Positions 16,855 through 25,554 of a stretch of 64,000 nt of DNA are shown one piece after another (within the stretch, counting starts at the first letter, position 1; each line of letters starts with the position of its first letter). Origin of the DNA: Alkalimonas collagenimarina. GTDB lineage: Bacteria; Pseudomonadota; Gammaproteobacteria; Enterobacterales; Alteromonadaceae. A program made the translations under genes and the position numbers. The notes under the pieces were generated by a model, which had not been told where the DNA came from, searched no databases, and saw only the letters and a list, made by a program, of their open reading frames with translations. Location: NCBI RefSeq assembly GCF_030717845.1, contig NZ_JAUZVZ010000006.1, positions 124,001 through 188,000 on the forward strand, given 5' to 3'.

Positions 16855-19485
16855 TCAACCTGAATTACGCATGCCAGCAGCAATACCTGCAATCGTCACC
16901 ATCAAAGCACGCTGAATAATGGAGTTGTTGTTTTCTGGTTGATGCCGTTGCCGATGTAGCAGTTCGACCTGCAATAAATGCAAGGGATCAACATAGGTAT
17001 TGCGTAGCATGATGGACTCGCGGATCCAGCTTTCTTTCTCCATCAGCACATCACTGTGAGTGACCTGCAGTAACAAGGCTTGATCAGCCCGCAACTGCTG
17101 ACGCAACTCATCGCCTAAATGCTGCAACTCCGCAGGCACCAGCTTGTGATCATAATAGGCTGATATCTCAGCATCCGCTTTTAAAAACACCATCTCCAAC
17201 ATCGATAACCGGGTGGCGAAAAATGGCCATTGTTGCTGCATGGTATTCAAGGTGTGCTGCTGCCCCTCGGCCACTGCCTGCTGTAAGGCGCTGCCAGCAC
17301 CTAACCACGCAGGCAGCATCAGACGGTTTTGCGACCAGGCAAAAATCCAGGGAATTGCACGCAAACTTTCCACCCCACCCGTTGGGTTACGCTTGGCCGG
17401 GCGGCTACCCAAAGGCAGCTGGCCAAGCTCTTGCTCTGGTGTGGCAGCACGGAAATAGCGTACAAACTCAGGGTGCTCACGAACCATACCCCGATACGCC
17501 TGACAAGAGTGCTCGGCCAGTGCATCCATCACCTGACGCCACTCTGGTTTCGGCACTGGCGGCGGCAACAGCATGCCCTCCAGCACCGCACTGACATACA
17601 GACTAAGGCTGCGCTCGGCTAATTTGGGCAGGCCAAATTTAAAGCGGATCATTTCACCTTGTTCAGTGACTCGTAAGCCGCCATCCAGAGAGCCGGGTGG
17701 CTGCGACAAAATAGCCGCATGAGCGGGGGCGCCACCCCGGCCCACCGTACCGCCACGGCCATGAAACAAGGTCAGTTTCACCCCTGCCTCAGCACAACTA
17801 TTGACCAACGCTTCTTGCGCACTGTACTGCGCCCATGAAGCGGCAATCACGCCTGCATCTTTGGCCGAATCCGAGTAGCCAATCATCACTTCTTGCTGCC
17901 CTTGAATGTAACCTCGATACCAGTCAATCGCCAGCAGCTCACGGATACACTCGGGAGCCTGCTGTAAATCGCGCAGCGTCTCAAACAGCGGTGCCACTGG
18001 CATGGCGAAGCCGATACCCGATTCTTTCAGCAACAACTGCACCGCCAACACATCTGAGGGTTTACCGGCCATCGAAATCACATAAGTACCCAAGGCTTCT
18101 TCACCATGTAAAGCCACCATGGCACAGGTGTCCAACACCTCTTGCACCTCTTCCGAGGGTTGCCACTGCCGCGGAAATAACGGCCGGCGGTTCGGTAATT
18201 CACGCAGTAAAAATGCCTGTCGGTCCTCTTCCGACCATGACTGATAATCGCCCAAGCCCAAATGCCGGGTTAGTTCACTGAACACCGCAGCATGCCGGGC
18301 GGCATCCTGGCGGATATCAAGCTTGAGTAAGGTCACGCCAAAACAGTAAGCTCTTCGGATTGTATCTTGCAGCCTGCCATCGGCAATTTGTGACATACCA
18401 CACTCACGCAAGGAGCGATCACACAGCAATAAGGGCTCTAGCAATTGCTCCTGATGCCAGATTAAATCAGCAGGACGCTGCAAGCGGTCGCGCTGGGCCG
18501 CTTCAGCCAACCAATCACGGGTATAGATCAGCTGCTGCTGTAGTTGCTTGACCAGCGCTCGGTACGGCTCAAAAGCGCCCTCACTCAACTGCTGCAATTC
18601 GTCATTGGCTTGATTCATGGAGAGTTCTTTGCTGAGCAGATCAAGATCAGCGATAAAAAGATCCGCGGCTTTCCAACGGCTCAGCAGTAGCACCTGACGG
18701 GTCACTTTGGCCGTGACAAAGGGGTTACCATCACGGTCACCACCCATCCACGAAGCAAACCGTACTGGCGTGGCATCCAGTGGCAAACCAACCCCGGTGA
18801 TTGGTCGCACTTTGGCATCCAGTTCCCGCAAAAAAGCAGGTACTGCTTGCCACAGTGAGCTTTCAATCATGGCAAAGCCTGACTTCGCTTCATCAATCGG
18901 CGTAGGTCGTTGCTCACGAATTTCATTGGTAAACCAAAGCTGAGCGATCAACTCTTGCATACGCTGACGCAAGCTTTCTTGCTCTGGCTCGTGTTGCTGT
19001 TGTTCTAAGCTGGTCAGGCAGGCAGCAATTTCGCTCAGTTTATGGATCACAGTACGGCGTGAAACCTCGGTCGGGTGCGCTGTCAGTACCAATTCAATCG
19101 ACAACTTCTGCACAGCTTCAGCAACTTGCTCAGGGGTTCGCTCGGCCTGTTGCAGATGTTGCATCAACGCCGCAAGTGGAGCAGCCTGAGCATCACCAGC
19201 CAACACTTCCTGGCTGGTGCTGTGTTGTTGCTCGGCCAGATTGGCTAAATTCAAAAAGTGAGCGAATGCCCGCGCTACCGGTAATAACTCGTCATCCGAT
19301 AATGATTGCAACAGCTGCTTTAACTGTTGCTCTTGCCCCGCATCGCCACCGCGAGCTTCTTTTGATAACTGGCGGATCTGTTCGATACGCTGATACACCT
19401 GCTCACCGAGCTGCTGCCGAATCAAATCACCCAGTTGTGTGCCCAGCAGACCAACGTTGGCCCGTAATCCTGCATAATGTTCCAT
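16855..19485 (-). CDS. ppc: Phosphoenolpyruvate carboxylase
   Basis: An 876-aa cytosolic enzyme that carboxylates phosphoenolpyruvate to oxaloacetate, refilling the TCA cycle. The length is close to that of E. coli Ppc (883). Visible motifs are VLTAHPTEVSRRTV with the catalytic His, GYSDSAKDAG, the glycine loop FHGRGGTVGRGGAPAH with the second catalytic His, and the C-terminal AGMRNSG, the usual end being AGMRNTG. It is a single-gene unit, with the solute-binding protein gene upstream in the same orientation across a 142-bp gap. Confidence 0.97.
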   Translation of the reverse strand: MEHYAGLRANVGLLGTQLGDLIRQQLGEQVYQRIEQIRQLSKEARGGDAGQEQQLKQLLQSLSDDELLPVARAFAHFLNLANLAEQQHSTSQEVLAGDAQAAPLAALMQHLQQAERTPEQVAEAVQKLSIELVLTAHPTEVSRRTVIHKLSEIAACLTSLEQQQHEPEQESLRQRMQELIAQLWFTNEIREQRPTPIDEAKSGFAMIESSLWQAVPAFLRELDAKVRPITGVGLPLDATPVRFASWMGGDRDGNPFVTAKVTRQVLLLSRWKAADLFIADLDLLSKELSMNQANDELQQLSEGAFEPYRALVKQLQQQLIYTRDWLAEAAQRDRLQRPADLIWHQEQLLEPLLLCDRSLRECGMSQIADGRLQDTIRRAYCFGVTLLKLDIRQDAARHAAVFSELTRHLGLGDYQSWSEEDRQAFLLRELPNRRPLFPRQWQPSEEVQEVLDTCAMVALHGEEALGTYVISMAGKPSDVLAVQLLLKESGIGFAMPVAPLFETLRDLQQAPECIRELLAIDWYRGYIQGQQEVMIGYSDSAKDAGVIAASWAQYSAQEALVNSCAEAGVKLTLFHGRGGTVGRGGAPAHAAILSQPPGSLDGGLRVTEQGEMIRFKFGLPKLAERSLSLYVSAVLEGMLLPPPVPKPEWRQVMDALAEHSCQAYRGMVREHPEFVRYFRAATPEQELGQLPLGSRPAKRNPTGGVESLRAIPWIFAWSQNRLMLPAWLGAGSALQQAVAEGQQHTLNTMQQQWPFFATRLSMLEMVFLKADAEISAYYDHKLVPAELQHLGDELRQQLRADQALLLQVTHSDVLMEKESWIRESIMLRNTYVDPLHLLQVELLHRQRHQPENNNSIIQRALMVTIAGIAAGMRNSG

Positions 19486-19627
19486 ACTATCCCCTCACAC
19501 ACTTTGGCTGTTTGGCTTTGCTACAATGACAAAGCCGGATGGTTTCACCCTACGCTTGCTTTAGGCTGTTCTCAACTATGATAGATCACGAAAGCGCTTA
19601 CCAAATCAGACGGGGCTTCTGTCACAC

Positions 19628-20503
19628 TTAATGAATAGATGGCTGTCGGATCAGTGGCTCCGATGGCTCAGACTGAGCATCGAACTCAGCCAGAAGACGG
19701 GTTTGAGCTTGTTTCTCCAACTCGTCGATCATTCGAGCCGGGTAATGCGGCGCAAAAATAGAGCGCATACTGCCATCCTGAACACTCTGATCCAATGCCT
19801 GTTGCCAACGCTGCACTCGACTGGCTGCAATCTCCAAAGAAAAAGCCAAGTACAAGTGCGAGTGATACAGCGGAACCGAGGCCTGTAGCTGCACGCCCTC
19901 ATGCTCGATAACATCACCATAGCGCAAGTAATTTAACGCAATCACTTCGGCTCTGCCATGGCGCACCATAGCCAAACAGTCTCCAGCCTTTAAGGTGACT
20001 GTCAGGTTTCGTCCCTCCTCAAACCCGAGAGTATTGAAATAGGCAATTTGTGTCGCACCACGGTAACCGCAGGCACGAAGACGCCGCGCAAAACTCTCGG
20101 TATCGCCAGGTAGCTCCTCTTCCGTTGCCATCACATACAATCGCATATCAAACATCTTGATCGGACCCACCCATTGAAATAAATGCTCCCGCTCTGGTGT
20201 GCGAACCGTTTCGAACAACACTGAATTACGCTCTTTCTGTGCCAACTCAAACGCCCGGGCCCAAGGCAATAAGCGAAAGCTAATGGATTCATCCAACCGA
20301 TATTGCAGCAATTGGATCAGTCGCACGGTAGCACCATCTACATCGCCATGCTCATTGAGAAACTGCCCCGGAGGGCTGTGTTCGGTGTAAAAAGTCAATT
20401 CAGGGTCCGCTGCCCCGACCGATGCTATCGCAGGTAGGCCGTGCAAACCCCATACGACAGCAAACCACCATGGCAAAAGCTTACAAAATAATCGCAATAG
20501 CAC
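19628..20503 (-). CDS. Periplasmic solute-binding protein, family 3-like
   Basis: A 291-aa exported protein (signal peptide about 1-27) resembling the bacterial extracellular solute-binding protein family 3, with segments ELTFYTEHSPPGQF, VDGATVRLIQLL and LPWARAFELAQ. No ABC permease or ATPase is nearby. Such stand-alone members are common in Alteromonadales and may be sensory or orphan binding proteins. The ligand cannot be predicted. Two Cys (in RACGYR and KAGDCLAM) may form a disulfide. Confidence 0.8.
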   Translation of the reverse strand: MLLRLFCKLLPWWFAVVWGLHGLPAIASVGAADPELTFYTEHSPPGQFLNEHGDVDGATVRLIQLLQYRLDESISFRLLPWARAFELAQKERNSVLFETVRTPEREHLFQWVGPIKMFDMRLYVMATEEELPGDTESFARRLRACGYRGATQIAYFNTLGFEEGRNLTVTLKAGDCLAMVRHGRAEVIALNYLRYGDVIEHEGVQLQASVPLYHSHLYLAFSLEIAASRVQRWQQALDQSVQDGSMRSIFAPHYPARMIDELEKQAQTRLLAEFDAQSEPSEPLIRQPSIH

Positions 20504-20647
20504 CCTCAGATCCTAGCCAGTTTAATTGGATACCTCACACTATAGCAGGCTGGCAGCAACTGATTGAAAACAACTGGTGTTTTAACCTTTTTCTTTGCTG
20601 ATGATTCACTTATGATAACGTTTTTACCGATAACGGATGAATGAGCC

Positions 20648-21529
20648 ATGAGCAAAATCCAACTCTGTAAAGCGATTTGTTTCAGTCTTTTTTTATTTAG
20701 CAGCGCACTTTATGCCAAAAGTGCCGTCTGGCAAGTCAGTAACGACCAGCATCAGTTATTTATTGGTGGCACTGTCCATTTACTGCCAGCCAGCGAATTT
20801 CCCTTACCCGCCGAGTTTGATAAAGCCTACCAACAAGCTGACCAGTTGGTATTTGAAATCGATCTGGCCAAAATGGCTGATCCCAATATAGCCCCAATGG
20901 TGCTTGGCTATGCCATGTACCAAGATGGTCGTACTTTGCCCGAGGTCATCAGCTCAGAAAATTTCCAACGCCTTCAGCAGGCCGCGGCTGAGCTCGGTAT
21001 TGATATCAATGCGCTCGTTGGGTTTAAGCCAGACTTTATCCTGGTGCAAATGATGCAACTTAAATTGCAGCAGTTGGATATGGCAGGCGAAGGCGTCGAT
21101 ATGTACTTTTTTAATAAGGGTGCAAACGATGGTAAAAGTACAGGCTATTTAGAGACACTGGAGCAACAATTTGAACTGTTATTTTCCATTTCCGATGGCT
21201 TTGAAGACGAGTGGCTGGAGCAAAATTTAGATCAGCTGGATGATACCGAGCACTTTTTGCAGGCAACCCTGACCGCTTGGCGCCGGGGCGATCGCGACGC
21301 TTTAACCGAGCTGACCAACGAAATGCACGATACAGAGGTAGGCCAGCGTTTTTACCAACGTCTGTTGACCGATCGCAACAAAGACTGGGTAGAGCAAATA
21401 GATGCCATGCTGCAAACCTCAGAGGTCGAGTTTGTCTTGGTAGGTGCGCTTCACCTCGCCGGGCCAGATAACGTGCTGGACCTGCTGGCTGAACGTGGTT
21501 ATCAGGTACGGCAAATCAGTGCTGAGTAA
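20648..21529 (+). CDS. TraB/GumN family protein
   Basis: A 293-aa exported protein of the TraB/GumN family. It has a signal peptide (about 1-23), the N-terminal motif FIGGTVHLLP, a central helical region and the C-terminal motif VGALHLAGPDNVLDLLAERGY. The paired G-x-x-H motifs are the family hallmark and are proposed to be metal-dependent hydrolytic residues, although no biochemical role is firm. The gene stands alone, convergent with arfB across a 6-bp gap. Confidence 0.88.
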   Translation: MSKIQLCKAICFSLFLFSSALYAKSAVWQVSNDQHQLFIGGTVHLLPASEFPLPAEFDKAYQQADQLVFEIDLAKMADPNIAPMVLGYAMYQDGRTLPEVISSENFQRLQQAAAELGIDINALVGFKPDFILVQMMQLKLQQLDMAGEGVDMYFFNKGANDGKSTGYLETLEQQFELLFSISDGFEDEWLEQNLDQLDDTEHFLQATLTAWRRGDRDALTELTNEMHDTEVGQRFYQRLLTDRNKDWVEQIDAMLQTSEVEFVLVGALHLAGPDNVLDLLAERGYQVRQISAE

Positions 21530-21535
21530 ACTAGC

Positions 21536-21958
21536 TTAGTCGTGAGGCCCCGGTTTTCGTTGCCGGGTAGCTTTGGTCGCGCCGCGCTGTTTTTTCTGCT
21601 GCAAGCGGCGCTGCTGGCTGCCATAGGTCGGCTTGGTGGCCTTGCGTTTTTTTGGCGTAAAGCCACAACTAGCGACCAGCTCAATAAACTGCTGCAGCGC
21701 GATTTGCCGGTTTTGCTCCTGACTACGGCTTTGCTGGCATTTAATCAATACCTTGCCACTTTGGGTAATGCGATGGTCAGCTTTTCGTAGCAGACGCTCT
21801 TTGTACATGATTGGCAAAGATGACGTTTGGATATCAAAGCTCAACTGCACCGCGGTTGATGTTTTATTGACATGCTGACCACCCGGCCCACTGGCTCGGA
21901 TAAACTGCCACTCCAACTCGTCGTCAGCCAGCTGTATGTTGTTTGATATCTCGATCAT
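21536..21958 (-). CDS. arfB: Alternative ribosome-rescue factor / peptidyl-tRNA hydrolase ArfB
   Basis: A 140-aa class I release-factor-like protein (YaeJ). The catalytic loop SGPGGQHVNKTSTAV carries GGQ at 26-28. The C-terminal tail from about 105 is very basic (Lys, Arg and Gln rich, including KKRKATKP) and in this family inserts into the empty mRNA channel of stalled ribosomes. There is no codon-recognition domain, which separates it from RF1 and RF2. It is divergent from dbpA. Confidence 0.95.
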   Translation of the reverse strand: MIEISNNIQLADDELEWQFIRASGPGGQHVNKTSTAVQLSFDIQTSSLPIMYKERLLRKADHRITQSGKVLIKCQQSRSQEQNRQIALQQFIELVASCGFTPKKRKATKPTYGSQQRRLQQKKQRGATKATRQRKPGPHD

Positions 21959-22068
21959 GCGTTACCTCTATAACTCTTATTCATCAATTGTATCATAGCC
22001 AGATGCTCAGTTCGTCGCTGACGGGTAGTATCCAACACGAACAGCAGTCAGACGTATGAAACATCTGC

Positions 22069-22074
22069 TATACT
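22069..22074 (+). promoter_or_regulatory. Probable extended -10 element for dbpA
   Basis: TATACT preceded by TGC (extended -10 pattern TGnTATAAT-like) lies 57 bp before the dbpA start codon. The -35 region is weak, as is common for extended -10 promoters. Confidence 0.45.
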
Positions 22075-22098
22075 AGCGTCCGAAAAACAACCCCCGCT

Positions 22099-22123
22099 GG
22101 CTCTGTGCCACCGAAACGGAGCC
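22099..22123 (+). promoter_or_regulatory. 5'-UTR hairpin that buries the dbpA Shine-Dalgarno
   Basis: GGCTCTGT pairs with ACGGAGCC (eight pairs, one of them a wobble) around a 9-nt loop. The 3' arm contains the GGAG ribosome-binding site that precedes the ATG at 22131. Melting of this helix would be needed for translation, which would suit autoregulation of an RNA helicase. Function is inferred from the fold only. Confidence 0.4.
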
Positions 22124-22130
22124 TTACACC

Positions 22131-23510
22131 ATGTCGACCACTGATTTTTCTACTCTTTCTTTAACCCCAGCTCTGTTGTCTACCCTGCAGGAACTGAATT
22201 ACCAGCAGATGACGCCTATTCAGCAGCAAAGCCTGCCTGCCATTTTGGCTGGTCAGGATGTGATTGCCCAAGCACAAACCGGCTCCGGCAAAACGGCTGT
22301 GTTTGCGCTTGGCATGTTGTCGGCACTGAAAGTAAAACGCTTCCGTATTCAGGGGCTGGTACTTTGCCCTACACGTGAACTGGCCGAGCAGGTCGCAAAC
22401 GAGCTGCGCACCCTGGGCCGTAGCATCCACAATATTAAGGTACTGACCTTATGTGGAGGTGTGCCCAGCCGTCACCAAACGCTGTCACTGGAACATGGTG
22501 CTCATTTTATTGTTGGCACACCGGGCCGGGTACTCGATCATCTGCAGCAACAACGACTGGATTTATCCGAGCTAAGTATGCTGGTACTAGATGAAGCTGA
22601 CCGCATGCTTGAAATGGGCTTTCAGGACGATGTTGCCACCATCGCTGCCGCCATGCCAGCCCAGCGACAAACACTACTATTCAGCGCTACCTATCCGGCT
22701 AAAATTGAACAGCTGGCCGCCAGCCTGATGCGAGATCCAATTCGCGTCTCTGTTGCGGCGAATCCGGCGCAAAACCAGATTGAACAACAGTTCTTTTCAT
22801 TGGCGGGCAGCTCCCGCGAGCTGGCGGTGATGCTGTTGTTACAACAGTTTCAACCTGCCAGCTGTGTCGTGTTCTGTAACACCAAGCGCGTGACCCAACA
22901 ACTGGCCGATGCTCTGCAACAACAAGGCTTCAGCGCCATGGCGCTGCACGGTGATTTAGAACAAAAAGATCGCGACCAAACCCTGCTGCAATTTGCCAAT
23001 AAAAGCGCCCGTATTTTGGTCGCCACCGATGTAGCAGCTCGCGGGCTGGATATCAGTGAATTGGATTTGGTGATCAACGCTGAGTTGGCGCACGATACCG
23101 ACACCCATACCCATCGCATTGGCCGCACCGGTCGCGCGGGTTTAAAAGGACAAGCGTTCACGCTGATTGATGGTAGCGATGATTACAAATTGAGCTTGTT
23201 GCAAGATGATATAAGCGACACCATCCAGCTGCAATCCTTGCCAGCCAAAGCGCTTTTGGATAAAACACCAGTTCAGGCTGACATGGTGACCATTCAAATT
23301 CAAGGCGGGAAGAAACAGAAACTGCGACCCGGAGATATTGTCGGTGCCTTAACGCGCGACCAACAAGTCGCCTTTGAGGATGTCGGTAAAATTCAGCTGC
23401 ATGATTTATGGGCCTACGTCGCCGTGAAGCGCAGCGCGGCAAAAAAAGCGCTGCAAATTCTCAATCACGATAAAATGAAAGGTCGTAGCTTTCGGGCGTG
23501 GCAACTCTGA
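22131..23510 (+). CDS. dbpA: ATP-dependent RNA helicase DbpA
   Basis: A 459-aa DEAD-box helicase that acts on 23S rRNA during 50S subunit assembly. It has the Q motif (MTPIQQQSLPAIL), Walker A AQTGSGKT, PTRELAEQ, VLDEADRML, SATYP, ARGLDI and HRIGRTGRAG. The C-terminal domain (about 385-459), with LRPGDIVGALT and GKIQLHDLWAYVAV, is the DbpA RNA-binding domain that targets hairpin 92 and distinguishes it from RhlB, RhlE and SrmB. Confidence 0.95.
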   Translation: MSTTDFSTLSLTPALLSTLQELNYQQMTPIQQQSLPAILAGQDVIAQAQTGSGKTAVFALGMLSALKVKRFRIQGLVLCPTRELAEQVANELRTLGRSIHNIKVLTLCGGVPSRHQTLSLEHGAHFIVGTPGRVLDHLQQQRLDLSELSMLVLDEADRMLEMGFQDDVATIAAAMPAQRQTLLFSATYPAKIEQLAASLMRDPIRVSVAANPAQNQIEQQFFSLAGSSRELAVMLLLQQFQPASCVVFCNTKRVTQQLADALQQQGFSAMALHGDLEQKDRDQTLLQFANKSARILVATDVAARGLDISELDLVINAELAHDTDTHTHRIGRTGRAGLKGQAFTLIDGSDDYKLSLLQDDISDTIQLQSLPAKALLDKTPVQADMVTIQIQGGKKQKLRPGDIVGALTRDQQVAFEDVGKIQLHDLWAYVAVKRSAAKKALQILNHDKMKGRSFRAWQL

Positions 23511-23593
23511 GCTACCAAAGCGGGAGAATCGCATTACCGCCCAGCAAGCCTGGATGAAGTTTTACGACAGTATTTGTAACTTGAGTGTATTCC

Positions 23594-23623
23594 AACCGGC
23601 CTGTCCCTCTGGGCAAGCCGGTT
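23594..23623 (+). terminator. Possible terminator between dbpA and the chemoreceptor gene
   Basis: AACCGGC and GCCGGTT form a 7-bp stem with a 16-nt loop, followed by TGGGTT with no pure T run. It lies between two convergent genes. It is weak by intrinsic-terminator standards. Confidence 0.4.
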
Positions 23624-23634
23624 TGGGTTGACGG

Positions 23635-25338
23635 TTACAACTTAAAGCCCTGCAGCGATTCTTTCATTTTTGCCGCCATCTGCCGAAGCTCCTGACTGGC
23701 ACCGGATAATTCGGTCGATTTTGCCGTTGTATCCTGCACTGCATTGGCAATGTGCTCCATGTTTTCATTGATGGTCGCAGATACCGTTGCCAGTTCTTCT
23801 GTCGCGCTGGCTAACTGGTCGTTAGCATCGGTAATGCTGGATACCGCAGTACTAATGCGCGTAAGCGTTGCACCCGCTTGCTGTGAGCGCTCAATCGTCT
23901 GCTGAGTTTCCTGCTGGCTATCGGCCATTGACTGTACCGCTTGCTCGGAGCCTTGCTGAATATCTTCGATCCGTTTATTGATACCCTGCGTCGACTCTTG
24001 CGACCGGCTCGCCAAGGTACGTACCTCGTCGGCCACTACAGCAAAGCCCCGACCCATTTCACCGGCCCGGGCTGCTTCAATCGCTGCATTGAGCGCCAGT
24101 AAATTAGTTTGCTCGGCAATGCTGCCAATCACATCGGTGACCGCTCCTACTTCTTCGCTGCGCTCTGACAACTGCTGAATCACCTCGCCCACCTGTTTGA
24201 TTTTTAGGTTCAGGGCATTAATGGCTGTAATGGTTTCTTCTACCGCCAAGGTGCCGGAGCGTGTTTCATCATCCGCATCCCGAGCCGATTGCGCCGCTGA
24301 AGAGGCATTGCGTGCCATATCCTCGCAGGTCGCGGTCATTTCACTGACCGCTGTAGCCACCTGAGCGGTTTGATCCATCACGCTTTGCAAAATATGCTGC
24401 GTTTGCTGGCTGGTTTCATCCAGCATTTCAGATTGTCCGGCCAATTGCTCCGACATCTCACTTTGCTGGCGTATAATGTCGCGCAGCCGCTGCACCAAAC
24501 TACTTAGTGCGGCCAGTAAGCTGCTGCTATCACCCGGTTTCAAGGCAAAGTCGACTCGAAAGTCACCGCTGGCCACTTGCTGCACCATCTCTCTCGCCGT
24601 TGCGACTTCTCCACCAAGCTGGGCTAATAACCAGCGACGAATATACAGCGATAAGCCAACGGTAATGGTAATGATCAACACCACCACCAGACCAATACGC
24701 AGTGCTAAGCTCCAGAACGTGGCTTTCACATCATCAATGTAAATGCCCGAGCCGAGCACCCAGCCCCATTGCGCATCACGATCAACAAACGATAACTTGG
24801 TATATCGCTCTTCAGTCACGCCACCGCCGGCGAGTGGCTTTGGCCACTCATATTCAACAAAACCAGAGCCATAACGATTGACCGCATCAACAAAACTGAC
24901 AAATAAATTGGCATTATCCAGTCGCTGTGACTGGCTGCCATCTTTGCTGCGCATGTGGGTAGCATGCATAAAGTTAGGGCGGTCAAGAATGGTGCCATCA
25001 AGGCTGGGTACGGTTGGGTGCATGATCATGCGAGGAATGGGTCGGCCCATATCGTTGATCCAGACATACTCAGTACCATCATAACGAATGGCTTGGATTG
25101 CACGGAGCGCCTGTTGTTGCGCCTGCTCAGTACTCAGGGAGCCTTCTGTTTCAAGTCGCTGATAGTATTCTACAATACTCAAGCTGGCTTCTATAATCGC
25201 CATCACCCGAGCTTCCCGCCCCTCCATCAAGCTGGTGTTTAGCGCACTTAGTGCGACGGCAGCCAGCAGGATAAACCCCAACAAGGCCATCAATGGAATG
25301 GTCAGTAAACGGCCTGCAACGGTAGAAAAGAAATTCAT
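23635..25338 (-). CDS. Methyl-accepting chemotaxis protein with a single Cache domain
   Basis: A 567-aa transmembrane chemoreceptor. It has an N-terminal span (about 10-32), a periplasmic sensor of the single-Cache type (about 35-190, with [15 protein letters not shown] and LGSGIYIDD), a second span (about 193-218), a HAMP-like linker and a long signalling coiled coil. The conserved hairpin tip is [19 protein letters not shown]. The C-terminus lacks a CheR/CheB tethering pentapeptide. This Cache type often binds small organic acids, but the ligand here is unknown. No che genes are nearby. Confidence 0.93.
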   Translation of the reverse strand: MNFFSTVAGRLLTIPLMALLGFILLAAVALSALNTSLMEGREARVMAIIEASLSIVEYYQRLETEGSLSTEQAQQQALRAIQAIRYDGTEYVWINDMGRPIPRMIMHPTVPSLDGTILDRPNFMHATHMRSKDGSQSQRLDNANLFVSFVDAVNRYGSGFVEYEWPKPLAGGGVTEERYTKLSFVDRDAQWGWVLGSGIYIDDVKATFWSLALRIGLVVVLIITITVGLSLYIRRWLLAQLGGEVATAREMVQQVASGDFRVDFALKPGDSSSLLAALSSLVQRLRDIIRQQSEMSEQLAGQSEMLDETSQQTQHILQSVMDQTAQVATAVSEMTATCEDMARNASSAAQSARDADDETRSGTLAVEETITAINALNLKIKQVGEVIQQLSERSEEVGAVTDVIGSIAEQTNLLALNAAIEAARAGEMGRGFAVVADEVRTLASRSQESTQGINKRIEDIQQGSEQAVQSMADSQQETQQTIERSQQAGATLTRISTAVSSITDANDQLASATEELATVSATINENMEHIANAVQDTTAKSTELSGASQELRQMAAKMKESLQGFKL

Positions 25339-25554
25339 CGCTTCATCCTCAGAAAGCTCACACTATGAATAATGACTGCTATGTCAGAATGTTAAGCTTA
25401 GCTCAGAACTTTTGTTTTGCCTTTAAACCATAGTCTAATTTTTTACGCCAGCAGCCTTATGAAACCAGCACTTTGCCGCAACGGGCTGCCAATGCTCTTG
25501 TACAACCGCCGGCATGCCTTTAATTTAGTTGTTTACTTGCTAAAAAGGGTTGCT

